64,000 nt of DNA from Aspidiotus rigidus (Eukaryota > Arthropoda > Insecta > Hemiptera > Diaspididae), in assembly GCA_035079385.1 (NCBI GenBank), contig JAVHKY010000025.1:15846501-15910500 (forward strand), read 5' to 3'. Positions 47,736 through 56,689 of this stretch are shown here, in pieces (the first letter of the stretch is position 1; each line of letters starts with the position of its first letter). A program made the translations under genes and the position numbers. The notes below the pieces were generated by a model. That model worked only from the letters and a program-made list of their open reading frames with translations, was not told where the DNA came from and searched no databases.

Positions 47736-48103
47736 CAATGTTTTTGCCAATTTCCTCTGTTTTGGGAATTTCCTCTCCCTCCAAGATCATATTAAATATT
47801 TCTATCAGGCGTTCCTTCAGTACCTTTATGAAGACCTTTTTTTTTTTTTTTTTTTTTTTAATTAACGAGCTACTAGCATTAGGTTTTTGTTTTTCATATT
47901 ATTCGGGCCTTTTATGACGCACATTAGGTATTTTTCGACACTCTTCAACATGCAGCATTACCCTTGTTGCGCACGGCGGTTCGTACGCCACGATGAAGCG
48001 GTAAAGGGAACCAGTCGGCTCCGTAAGCTCTTGAACGCCTCGAGCGGCGGATCAGCACTAAGCGACATTAGGTACAAAATCAAGGGGTGAAAGGAAACTA
48101 GTT

Positions 48104-48457
48104 CCGCGAGCACCGCGGAAGCCAATCGAGAGGATACACTGTTGTACCCGCGAACACCGCGGCGAGCAACAAGGGGAAGATCGTGAGCAGACCAGTCCCG
48201 CGAACATCGCGGCGAGCAACAGGTGGAAAGATCGAAAATGTGAGCAGACCAGTCCCGCGGTCACCACGGAGGCTGATCGAGAAGATACGCTGTTGTACCC
48301 GCGGACACCGGGGCGAGCATCAGGAGGAAGGAGCAGGAGTGAGATAGGAAGAAGCTATACCCGCGAGCACCGCGGAAAATGACCCGAAAGGATAGGAAAG
48401 CGAGCGAGAGAAGCTGGAAAAGCCTAGTAAGAGTAGACTGTACCCGCGGACACCAGG
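48104..48457. repeat. Array of seven short GC-rich hairpins
   Basis: CCGCGAGCACCGCGG-like motifs (5-bp stem CCGCG/CGCGG, loop around ACA) occur at 48104, 48148, 48198, 48255, 48299, 48361 and 48444. Spacings are 44, 50, 57, 44, 62 and 83 bp. The spacers show two alternating leads, GATACxCTGTTGTAC and GAGCAGACCAGT, so larger units were duplicated. The stem is perfect in three copies and has one or more changes in the others. The block stands out from the AT-rich surroundings. Confidence 0.7.
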
Positions 48458-48702
48458 ACGAACAGACCTAAAAGATTGTGGAAAGAAACTAAGAAAAAAG
48501 GAAAGCAGGAGAGGAAGCTGGGTGAAGCTGCTAGAGAAGTGACGAAAGCTCGGGGAGTCTATTTTATCAGATGTTTTCGGTACGATCTCTGTGCGATCAC
48601 ATGAGGGAAGGTGGTAGAAATATTTTCTACACTTGGGGGTAGTTCACGTGATACGAACGAAAATCAATGTAAAATGAGAAAAATAGTCGACGCTTGGGTA
48701 GT

Positions 48703-49082
48703 CAGGGTGTCTACCAGAATTGAAAAATGGAAATAGTTGACATTAGTTGACCTTTTTTTCGATATTTTGTTTGACCCTAAAAAATATCACCCCCCTCTCC
48801 AAACTAATATCGTAATTTCGGTATTTTTTTATTCGTTTGCAAGAATTAATATTTTATTGAAAAAAGTGTCATTTTAAAAGTCAGAAGTTTGTTGATTATA
48901 CCTTCATATTGCGCATATAGGAAGACAGGTGAAAAACATTCTTTACACAAAATTATGCATTTTTGGACTTTTTAGTTGACCTACGGATAGAAAAGTTGAC
49001 TTTACTTGACTTAGTTGACCATGTTTCAAAAAAGTTGACTTAAATTTACTTAGTTGACTTAGTTGACCTGGTAGACACCCTG
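48703..49082. mobile_element. hAT-like MITE (CAGGGTGTCTACCAG ends)
   Basis: Inverted ends CAGGGTGTCTACCAG and CTGGTAGACACCCTG bound 380 bp with no ORF domain. The direct repeat immediately outside is only 5 bp (GTAGT at 48698-48702 and 49083-49087), shorter than the 8 bp usual for hAT. The right third is full of AGTTGACTT repeats. A lone right end of the same kind is at 29304-29316. Confidence 0.75.
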
Positions 49083-50465
49083 GTAGTTGACATATAGTTT
49101 GTATAAGCCCAAATAGTGGGAAATGCTGGGACTAGGCAATGATAGTGAACTTCTTTGTAAAGAGGATGAGTAAGAAAGTAGAGCATGTTCTTGAAAGTAG
49201 GACGATTCGGGGTGGAATTCAAGAGAATGTTATGAACTGGGGTTTGAGGAAGGTGTTTGCCAGCGCGTAGGTCTGAGATACATTGACGTATTGATCCACT
49301 ATTCGGGAGAATATTTGTTTGTAGTTGCCCAGTGAGTGAACGAATGTAATCTACCTGGATCGAACGATCAAATTCCGGCGAAAGATTATGCAAATCAGTT
49401 ATCACTAGGGTATTCGGAAATATGCATAAGGCATTGAAGCAATCTGTATGATGTTTACTTTCTGCTTTTCCGTATTCATCATAATTAATAAACATTTTAC
49501 GATGATTTTTTTTCATCGTCAGTCTTTACAGCTAGTATCAAGCGAAATAAATAGAGCTCTATGTGAAATTGTGCAGGCTATTGGTAATCAAATTCACACA
49601 CTTTTTAATCATCCTTCATACATTAAAAGTTCAGAATATTTAACTATGAATACATAAAATATACTATCGAATCTCGTGTAAATACGGGACGTACTCCACG
49701 TTGATGAACGATATTCAGCAACTCAATGTACGACATGTATTATACACTATACCCTTAGTACACATTTTACTTTTTTTTTTGAAAAAAAAATTAAAAATAA
49801 ATACCTACAAAAAATGATAACGATGATGATAAACAACAAAGCGAGATAGGTACGCACCTCTCTTGTGTACAATACACGTGTCGAATATCGCGGTGTCCTG
49901 TAGGTTAGAGGTGCGGAGAAGATTTCAATTAATAATAACGATGATACTAATAAGTGTATCCGCGAGCTTTCAGGCTTGCAATACCCAATTGAGCGATAAA
50001 AACAATGATAGGTAGGGGTTAGGCAGGTTGAGGAGCACGCTGAAAAGGATGTACGCGCGAAAAATGGAAACAGAATGAAAAATAAAAACAAAACAAAGCG
50101 TAGCGTAACATTTTTCGAAAGGTAATTTTTTATATTTTTTACGAGGGCAACAATTCTCTCTCTCTCTCTTGTTCAGTAAGCTCGTCTGCTATTCAATTTC
50201 ACTCGGGAATTGTGTAATACCGGTATAATGTTAATGTCGGAATATATAGTTAGTTATTTCATACATATTATGTTTACCTTATGTATCGTTACTACGTTTT
50301 CGTTGTAAATTAAACACCGGTTATTATTTTTATTCGTTCGTCGTTTGTTTACAATCATTACTCTTCTTTCTCTCTCTCTGTAGAGCTGTACAACAATTGA
50401 AGAAAGTGTTATGATTGTTATAGTTTTACAGTATAAAGGATGTTATGATTTCGGCTTGCACTATT
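49083..50465. other. Non-coding stretch, no gene recognised
   Basis: A 156-codon minus frame (49046-49516) starts outside the MITE and ends within it. I recognise no domain; its last 15 residues come from the MITE repeats. It might contain an exon or old element debris. The rest is AT-rich with CT dinucleotide runs at 50155 and 50370. Confidence 0.35.
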
Positions 50466-50469
50466 TTTG

Positions 50470-51140
50470 ACAAATCGTGTCAACCCTGAGTTCTTTCCCA
50501 TCACACCGTCTATCGTGGAACGTTTGATAGTTGGAGCTTGGTCCCTTCAGCCAAACCAGAACTATGGTTGAGTTGCAGAATGCAATTGCAGATGCTAAAT
50601 TAAGTTCAGTTTTACGTTCTACTAACGCGCAGAAACAACTTTTCCAGTAGGACAGCGACCTACAGCTCTAGACGAGGAATTGTCATCATTTTAAGGGGAG
50701 CTACATACTTTAGATTTGGCGCAGGTAAGAATTGCACAGCAAGTGGACGTGCGAATGTAGATAGCAGCCCCGCGTAAGCGCGATTGCTTGCGTCAGAAAA
50801 TCCAATTAGTTCAAAGTTGCTTTGTAGTAACGCGGAATGCAGAACTTGTACAGCAAGTTTAGTTCATTGTAATAATCCCGAAATCGTTGTTTTAGCTCAG
50901 ATGAAATGGGATCGTCCCACTTTATTTCCTCCCACCACAAATCCTGCAGTAGGATTATTGCTCTGATCTCAACAGGGGCCGCAAACCCAAGTGGATCAAA
51001 TACCTGTGCGGCCATGAAGAAACGGCCCGTTTTGTAAGAGTCATTTGATTAATATTGACCAGTTTTATGCTAAGGAAAAAGCTATTATTAGACGGATCCC
51101 ACTATAAACCAAGGCTTGGAGCTGCACCAGCTGCAGTAAA
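50470..51140 (-). pseudogene. BEL/Pao LTR-retrotransposon fragment (end of RT to RNase H-like region)
   Basis: On the minus strand: SLGL, a stop, then WDPSNNSFFLSIKL (about 51050-51110), matching the LGLxWDPxxDxF block; AAQVFDPLGFAAPVEIRA (50950-51010) and ILLQDLWWEEIKWDDPIS. Then FELIGFSDASNRAYAGLL (50750-50810) and MMTIPRLEL (about 50665-50690). These are consecutive landmarks of BEL/Pao polyproteins, after the catalytic RT motifs and entering the RNase H-like part. The 5' side is cut by the PLE at about 51140-51210. No LTR was found. Stops follow the LEL block. Confidence 0.8.
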
Positions 51141-51276
51141 TTCAATTGGTTTCAATGGCTCTACAAGTGATGTGTCGAGAGAAAGAAGAAATTCAGGTGA
51201 GTTTGGAAGATACTGATACAAAAGTTGTACTCTACGAGAGAGTAGCGAAATATTAAAACCACACTAATCAAAGCCG

Positions 51277-51312
51277 CTAAGATCTTTCGGTTAAACAACC
51301 ATCTCGGGGCAC
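51277..51312 (-). ncRNA. Hammerhead-ribozyme-like motif in the inverted PLE end
   Basis: Minus-strand CCGAGATGGTTGTTTAACCG is followed by AAAGATCTTAGC: same stem II and palindrome as the 54.0-kb copy and an intact GAAA, but one base is missing from the CCGAAGA core and stem I pairing is poor. Confidence 0.35.
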
Positions 51313-51974
51313 AAACGAAAGCGACTAATCCAACAACAACGAAGACAGAGAAACCAACTAGGCTATAATGTCGCGTATTTAATGTTCTTGTTCCGAAAGT
51401 TCGCATCCAACAAGTGTCGTACTCCTCACATATCTGGTTCTTGCGCAAGTGTCTTAAATACCACCTTAGACCAAATTCCGTGAAATTCCGTTTCTATTCG
51501 GACTGTGACTCCACTACAAAAATGTTGGAAGGTTACATAACAGTCAAATGCATAGAACAGAACTGAGGAGGTGGTATGGATAGATGAACGTCACTACAAG
51601 ACTTAATCTGCTGGTTCACTTAAGGTTTATTGCCCTCCTTCACCCCGGTGAGTTCGAATCATTTATGGTATCGGTTAACGGTGACTGTCGGGTTTTTGAA
51701 CGGAATCTAAGAGAAAAGAAAAATCGTAAACTTGCCTCTCTCCAGAGTTCTAAAGCTATGGATGAGAAAAAAGACTGTGCTGGAGATAAAATAGTCCAGC
51801 AGTTCCAGCCGCGAATCATCAATCATAGTCAAGTTGAGCTTAATTCTGATGAGGTGAACTTGTTGGAGAAAGAGTTTAAATTTAGCCTCCCCCCTCTTAA
51901 GATTCAAGAGACTCTTGCTAATGTTGTGGCTGACTTGATAATCAAGATTGGACCTGGCGTGAACATCCAAAAAA

Positions 51975-52249
51975 TTAGATGCCATTGCAGGACTGCAATG
52001 GCCTGTCCCGAGTCCCCTAGAGCCTGAAATTTTTCTGAGTCCTGAAAATCATGAAGTGACAACTTGAACGCGCTGCAATTTCAAGGAAGCCGTCGTCTTT
52101 CCAAGTCCCCTCCTATCATATATAGCTCAGAGGCAGGAATTTTTCCAAGTCCCCCTCCCCTTTCCGTGACGTCATCAACCTCGCTCGCGTTCGCGGACGA
52201 AAATTTCCTGTAAGTACCCCCCAACAAAAGGGATAGCGGGTTCCCCGCT
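51975..52249. mobile_element. 275-bp TGACGTCA-family insertion in PLE copy B
   Basis: Six A residues flank both sides (51969-51974 and 52250-52255), and the PLE reading resumes in the order predicted by copy A (VNIQ then K-C-A/P-E). The insert includes CCTCCTATCATATATAGCTC, GGAATTTTTCCAAGTCCCCC, one TGACGTCATCA and GATAGCGGGTTCCCCGCT at the right end. Like the insert in family 2 it has no ORF. Confidence 0.65.
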
Positions 52250-53979
52250 AAAAAAGTGCGCCGAAATTGTAGGCTGTACCCCTCTTCCTTATAAGGGCAA
52301 TACCTGTATGGAGGTGATAAAAGGATTAAAGAGGAAGGTCAGGGAGTACGGATTAATCCTTACTAAGGCAGATAAAAAAAACTTTGTAGTAATTATGGAA
52401 AAGTCCTATGTTTCCGATGTTAACGGTGTGCTAAACCAATGTGGGGCCTAGGAAAATAGTCTTTTCTGTTTCCCTTAGTCCGTTAGAGAGGCGAGGAAAA
52501 TCAATAACAAGACTGAATTCATTGTCAAGAGTCCACTCACAAGGAAAGCCATTTTGGAACCTAACCCGGTACCCCTCCTCTACGGAAAAAAGATGTTCCA
52601 CCGCGGGCGGTTGTGTCGTTTGTCTCGTCACCAACTGACTTATTAGCTAAATTTATAGATCGATGGTTTAAATCACGAGTAGATTGTACCTCCCCATACT
52701 CAGTAAAGAACTCGGGCTCCTTGGCGGATAGGTTGAAGGACGTAAATCTCCCGGAAACGACCTTATGCTCATTTGATGTTGTAGGATTATTTCCGCACAT
52801 CCCTAAGGTGGTTACTGTCCAACACATAGGCGAATTGCTCGTAAAGACTTTTGTCCCTCATGAGGAGTTGGCGGAATTCTTCGATCGTCTGAGGGTTTGT
52901 TGGACCCCTAACTTCTGCAAATTTGATGGGAATTTTCGAATTCCCGGATAAGAAGGGGGGATCCCCATTGGTTCTCCCTTGGGCTCTCTGATACCTGAGG
53001 TATTCATGTCCAAATTTGAGATCGATTTGTTTTCCTCATGCCAGGTGCCGTTAAATCATGTCTTTTACTGGCGACATACTTTGTGCGTGGACCAGTCCAG
53101 CGGAACTCCTTCGTGAGCTTCTCACTTCCTTAAATAGCCAATACCCTTCCATAAAATTCACCCTGGAAGTTGGTGGCTCATTGATAGATTTTTTGGACTT
53201 GTCCATTTTCGTTAGAGATGGCGTCCATGAATTTGGAATTTACAGAAAGGAAACGTCGATCGATATTACAATCCTTTGCCCAGTTGCACATAAGATCGCT
53301 ACCTTCAATAGCTTGATCCATCGCCTGACTCATATTCCTTTGAGTCTAGACGCTTTCCAAAAGGAACTGGTGACAATTAAGCACCTGGCTAGAGTGAATC
53401 AAGTGACTGTGGACATCGACTTAATGGTCCGTAGGAGGCTTACCAGAAAAAGCCTCGATTCTACCACCTCCCTCCTCAGGGATTTACACCTAGATAGGAA
53501 GAAACGTTGGATTAGGCTTCCTTACCTGGGTAGATTTTCGTTGAAGTTGGGCCGTGTGCTCAATGCTTTCGGGTTCCATCCGCGGTAAAAAGTTTATTTG
53601 TGAAATTAAAGGACCCCATTCCTCTAGTCGAGAGGAGTGGTGTATGTAGCATGGCCTGCAACGATTGCCCTGGAGTTTATATAGGAATGACCGGCCGTCA
53701 GCTCCAAATAAGAATTGATGAGCATAAAAAAGGTTGGCAGAAGGGTAACATAGGTGAGTCGGCCTTCGCCGATCACCTTATCGAAAGTGGCCACTTAGTC
53801 AAAGAGGGTCTGGTACCCTCCTCCATAGGGAGAACCCATACTTTGAACGTATGGCTTTGGAAAATATTGAAATCTTACGTCACCGGAATAATGAAGACTT
53901 CGCCGTCTTAAACAGGTACATTCCTGATGAGGGTTGGTTTCTCTGTCCTCGTTGTTGTTAGATTAGTTGCTTTCGTTCG

Positions 53980-54017
53980 TGCTCCGAAGATGGTTGTTTA
54001 ACCAAAAGATCTTAGCA
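53980..54017 (+). ncRNA. Hammerhead-ribozyme-like motif at the PLE 3' end
   Basis: Order of parts: TGCT, CCGAAGA (compare the CUGANGA core), stem II with loop GGTT-GTTT-AACC, AAAA (where GAAA is required, here mutated), palindrome AGATCT, T, AGCA. TGCT and AGCA pair as a short stem I around the expected cleavage position after T. PLEs are known to carry hammerhead ribozymes with short or palindromic helix III. Two core changes in this copy suggest it is inactive. Confidence 0.35.
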
Positions 54018-54069
54018 GCTTTGATTAGTGCGCTACTCTCTCGTAGAGTACAACTTTTGTATCAATATG

Positions 54070-54499
54070 ATCAACCATAATTGTAACATACAAGAATGTA
54101 TTAATACGAGTACGACATTTGAACCGATAAAAATTGCGGCAGGTAGAGATTCACATGTAGGTGAGGGTAGATTTTATTGACTCCGTTCAGCGTTGTCGTT
54201 AGATGCTCACGTGTACCAACTCTTGTGACCTGTTTGTGGCAATCCGAGTCGAGCACCTGAACTATTGTTCTTAGTCATAACCTGCGATTTTCAACCGTAA
54301 GGCAATTGAGACGCAGTAGCTCAACTTGGATCAATGTTCTCGCAACCCATGAATCTTCAAGTCTAGTCGTTCCTGCACTTATTGGCACTATATAATATTT
54401 GTCTGTAGGGTCCACAGTGTAGATAGTGTTGTTGTTATCAATTTTCTATCCTAAGTACATCGTTCGATGATTCATTACAGTGCACTCGGTTCTTGATAT
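54070..54499. other. Unannotated flank of PLE copy B
   Basis: On the minus strand, 54100-54430 gives an almost open reading with ARTLIQVELLRLNCLTVE and IVQVLDSDCHKQVTRV. The last piece faintly resembles the protease start of BEL/Pao polyproteins. Its position upstream of the BEL fragment, across the PLE, would fit one BEL element split by the PLE. Weak. Confidence 0.3.
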
Positions 54500-54715
54500 C
54501 CTCCCACACCATTTCCCTCAAAATTTTGGACGAATGGATCACACTCTGGCAAAATCAGTTCTCATCAAATAAATCCATCCATGGAATCAACTCTCACCGA
54601 TGATCTCCCATCCATCCAAAATATGAACTCTTACCTAAACGCAGCAAATTACATCCAATCCATCTACACTAAAAGCAATTCACCATCAAGCTCATAAGAG
54701 CTTCTAAAATGGGGG
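54500..54715 (+). repeat. Repeat matching 3350-3510 in opposite orientation
   Basis: Begins CCACACCATTTCCCTCAAAA and shares GAATGGATCACACTCT with the minus strand of the 3.4-kb RNase H relic. It then reads CATCAAATAAATCCATCCAT and ends before a G-run at 54711. Probably the 3' part of the same retrotransposon family. Confidence 0.5.
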
Positions 54716-55613
54716 GGGGGAAGTGGAGTTACAAGCTTTCGATTCTAAATCGACAACCTCTTTCCATCCTTCTCCTCCATCGGTTTTTCCCTTCCTCTTA
54801 AAACAGTGTCAAGTGATCGTAATACCGAACGATAATTGGACCTTACTTCGACCTACTGAACTCGAATTCGTATAAAACGAGTTCTCTTTTCATCGTTGAT
54901 TGAATTTTCTTGTTCTCACTAAACGGATTTTCTATATAATATAGCGCCGCGAGAACACTCGCACTCGCTATAGGAACACTGCATGCACACATCATCAGTA
55001 TTCCAGAGTACGGGCCAGCAACGAGCTAACGCACTCGTGTGTACTTGGTCGTGTAAAATCGTAAAATAATATTGAAAAACTTTTCCTGCGCGAGTTTCGC
55101 CTTTGGGAAAATTATTACGCTCTAAGTTGTTATACTGCGTTCCGCACGGTTTTAATAACCATCTCCGGCGCGCGGAATAGCGATTTTTAACACGCCGGGT
55201 CGACGCGACGAGGACCGTTCGACGACGGCCGCGGCCCGCGTGTATGTGCGCGACCAGACTGCGTTTCCTGATTCGGTTTTAGCGTACACTTAAGGAAAAC
55301 CTCAACGGTCTACTTGAGAACCAAGTTTACGCCGTAAAAACCAAAATCGTAAAGTTCACGGTTAGTCGTTCGTGAAATGAGAAATAAAACAAGCGTCGAT
55401 TACGAGCGCGCCGCGGCGCGGCGAGCCAGCGTTCTCCGCGAATATCGTATACGCGAATTTTCCGTCGTTCGTCGACCAATTAAAAAAGCGCGTTTCGAAT
55501 ATGTAAAACGACCCTTTATTATCATGCTACGGTATAATGAGGACGGAGATAGATCAAGTGGGAGAAAAAGAAAATCGGATTTCGTTAAACCGTAAAAGAG
55601 GAAAATAATATAC
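54716..55613. other. CpG-rich stretch with one small basic ORF
   Basis: 54940-55460 is rich in CG dinucleotides (GGCCGCGGCCCGCG near 55230) compared with the rest of the window, as a promoter region might be. The plus frame 55377-55595 (72 codons, Arg/Lys-rich) begins just downstream but has no domain and no confirmed splice context. A first coding exon is possible; not supported enough to call. Confidence 0.3.
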
Positions 55614-55800
55614 ATAATAAAAAGCGAGTATTGGAATTTTTCTTTCTGAACAGTTTCCTTCGTTTGTTTTTTGTCTTCTTTGTTTTTGTTTTCCCTGTTG
55701 TTTTTGCTCTTAGTCTACTTTTGCTTGTGCATAATTTTTCTTTCGTGACAGCTCTAAATTCAAGAGAGACGCATCCTGCATAAAACTCACCGGAGTTAAA
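55614..55800 (+). repeat. Direct repeat, copy 1 (partner at 58958-59140)
   Basis: Shares AATAAAAAGCGAGTATTG, TTTTTCTTxCTGxACAGTTTCC, CGTGACAG and GCATCCTGCA with the later copy, in the same order and orientation 3.34 kb away. Between the two lie a TGACGTCA block and PLE family 3. After the last shared motif this copy runs into ACTCACCGGAGTTAAACGAG, the end of a TGACGTCA-family element. Confidence 0.6.
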
Positions 55801-56150
55801 CGAGGGGTGGCCGGGAACCTGTTTAATGGGGTATGCGGGGTCTGATGACGCCATAATCAAATTGTGACGTCACAGGCCAGGATTCTGGAGCTATACATAA
55901 TAGGATGGAACTGAAGAAAAACTGATCTGTGACGTCACACCTAAGCTGTGTATGATAGAAGGGTGACTTGGAAAAGAAACGTCGTCGCAGATTATGATAT
56001 CACAAGGATGACCTATGACGTCATCAAGCGATGACGTCACAGGCCCCGATAGGAGGGGCACTCAGAAAATTTTTGAGCTCCGAGCTTTGCCGGCCGGCCG
56101 GATGGTGGACGTTTTTTCCGACCCCCCGATGAAACCGGTTCCCAGTTAAA
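55800..56150 (-). mobile_element. TGACGTCA-family element
   Basis: On the minus strand the sequence closes with CAGGTTCCCGGCCACCCCTC and CGTTTAACTCC at about 55790-55830, the family end. Inside are TGACGTCACAGGCC, GATCTGTGACGTCACAC, ATGACCTATGACGTCATC and GATGACGTCACAGGCC. At the right, on the plus strand, GATGAAACCGGTTCCCAGTT resembles the same end in the opposite orientation, so both sides may carry it. Confidence 0.55.
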
Positions 56151-56689
56151 ACACTCGTACTTGTGCACTCCAACACACGTCTTGTAAGAGGACATAGCAG
56201 GTGATCGCCCCGTATACCACCGATACACCCAAGCAGATCGACCCTTCCCTCATACCAAATTTTGGGTACTACGAGCATTTCCGGGCGTTAGGTCTACCCC
56301 ACACAGGACCCACAACAGCCATTCCAGGTTCCACCTTCTTTCCTAAGTTGTGGTGTTCTGAGATCGCATTGTCCATAAAGTTTATATCCACTATAGATGA
56401 CCTATTCACAACCACAATGATGACGAGTATACGCCAGAATACATTTCACCAACCCTTGCGATTGAGGACTTGATACTAATAGAACAATTAGCTTATGTCA
56501 GCTGGCACTGGATAACGGCACAGGTTCCAATCAAAATATTGCGTTCTAGACACCAGCTGGACCATTGAGACTCGTATTCAGTGCGATAAGGTGTAAAAAA
56601 GCACTAGATATTGAAAAATTCTCAAGTGTACAATCCTATTTTATTAGTTAGCTAACAAGAGTACTTTTGGGTACTACCCCATCACCATT
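56151..56689. other. Non-coding stretch, no gene recognised
   Basis: Lies between the TGACGTCA element and the third PLE. No domain or repeat signal; may include the PLE's 5' region. Confidence 0.35.

Larger units (their letters stand above)
45007..47930 (-). pseudogene. RTE-clade non-LTR retrotransposon, split by two insertions
   Basis: Minus-strand pieces in RTE order. VFIKVLKERLIEIF and ILEGEEIPKTEEIGK (47740-47840) come first, then LIHKKGNKKDIENYRPISLT and QAGFRRKYSTVDHIRTL (47131-47331). The catalytic region as FAHDAVLMSTKKEELQEM (FADD changed to FAHD) and VGGESIEKVKEYVYF (46560-46800) follow. KFWSLIKIFKSKFSLRAK stops at 46490 and, after the insertion, FESCVIPVICYGAET resumes (45350-45455). 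The C-terminal tail reads GRPKRRWEEVNNDVG and VRDKEVWK (45050-45150). Two plus-oriented poly(A) insertions interrupt it, at 45456-46489 and 47335-47735. A 23-T run at 47839 is an expansion of an A-rich codon tract on the coding strand. The endonuclease part was not found. Dead copy. Confidence 0.85.
51214..54069 (+). pseudogene. Penelope-like retroelement, family 1 copy B (nearly complete, inverted ends)
   Basis: The N-terminal region (51640-51975) has VELNSDEVNLLEKEFKF and VNIQK. After a 275-bp insertion it resumes with CAEIVGCTPLPYKGN (52260-52300), the ADKK block, VLNQCGA, and SFDVVGLFPHIPKVVTV (52765-52815). The catalytic motif is badly damaged (GDILCAW, 53068-53090). Then DGVHEFGIYRKETSIDITI and RKKRWIRLPYLGRFS. 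A GIY-YIG domain follows (53650-53730): CSMACNDCPGVYIGMTGRQL, with RIDEH after it, looking intact. The 3' end (53932-54069) recurs inverted at 51214-51358, so the unit has inverted terminal pieces, as described for Penelope. It is clearly the same family as copy A. Stops and frameshifts break the RT while the endonuclease frame stays open. Confidence 0.85.

Noticed and set aside
47839..47862. Poly(T) run as the tail of a third insertion in the RTE element
   Set aside because: RTE-like coding can be read on both sides of it; an expanded A-rich codon tract explains it better.
48104..48457. CRISPR-like array of hairpin repeats
   Set aside because: Spacers are related to each other, spacing varies from 44 to 83 bp, and the genome is eukaryotic.
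49046..49516. 156-codon minus-strand ORF as a gene
   Set aside because: Ends inside a MITE, no recognisable domain, no splice support.
55377..55595. 72-codon basic ORF downstream of a CpG-rich region as a gene
   Set aside because: No domain, no splice or homology support; kept only as a note in the region entry.
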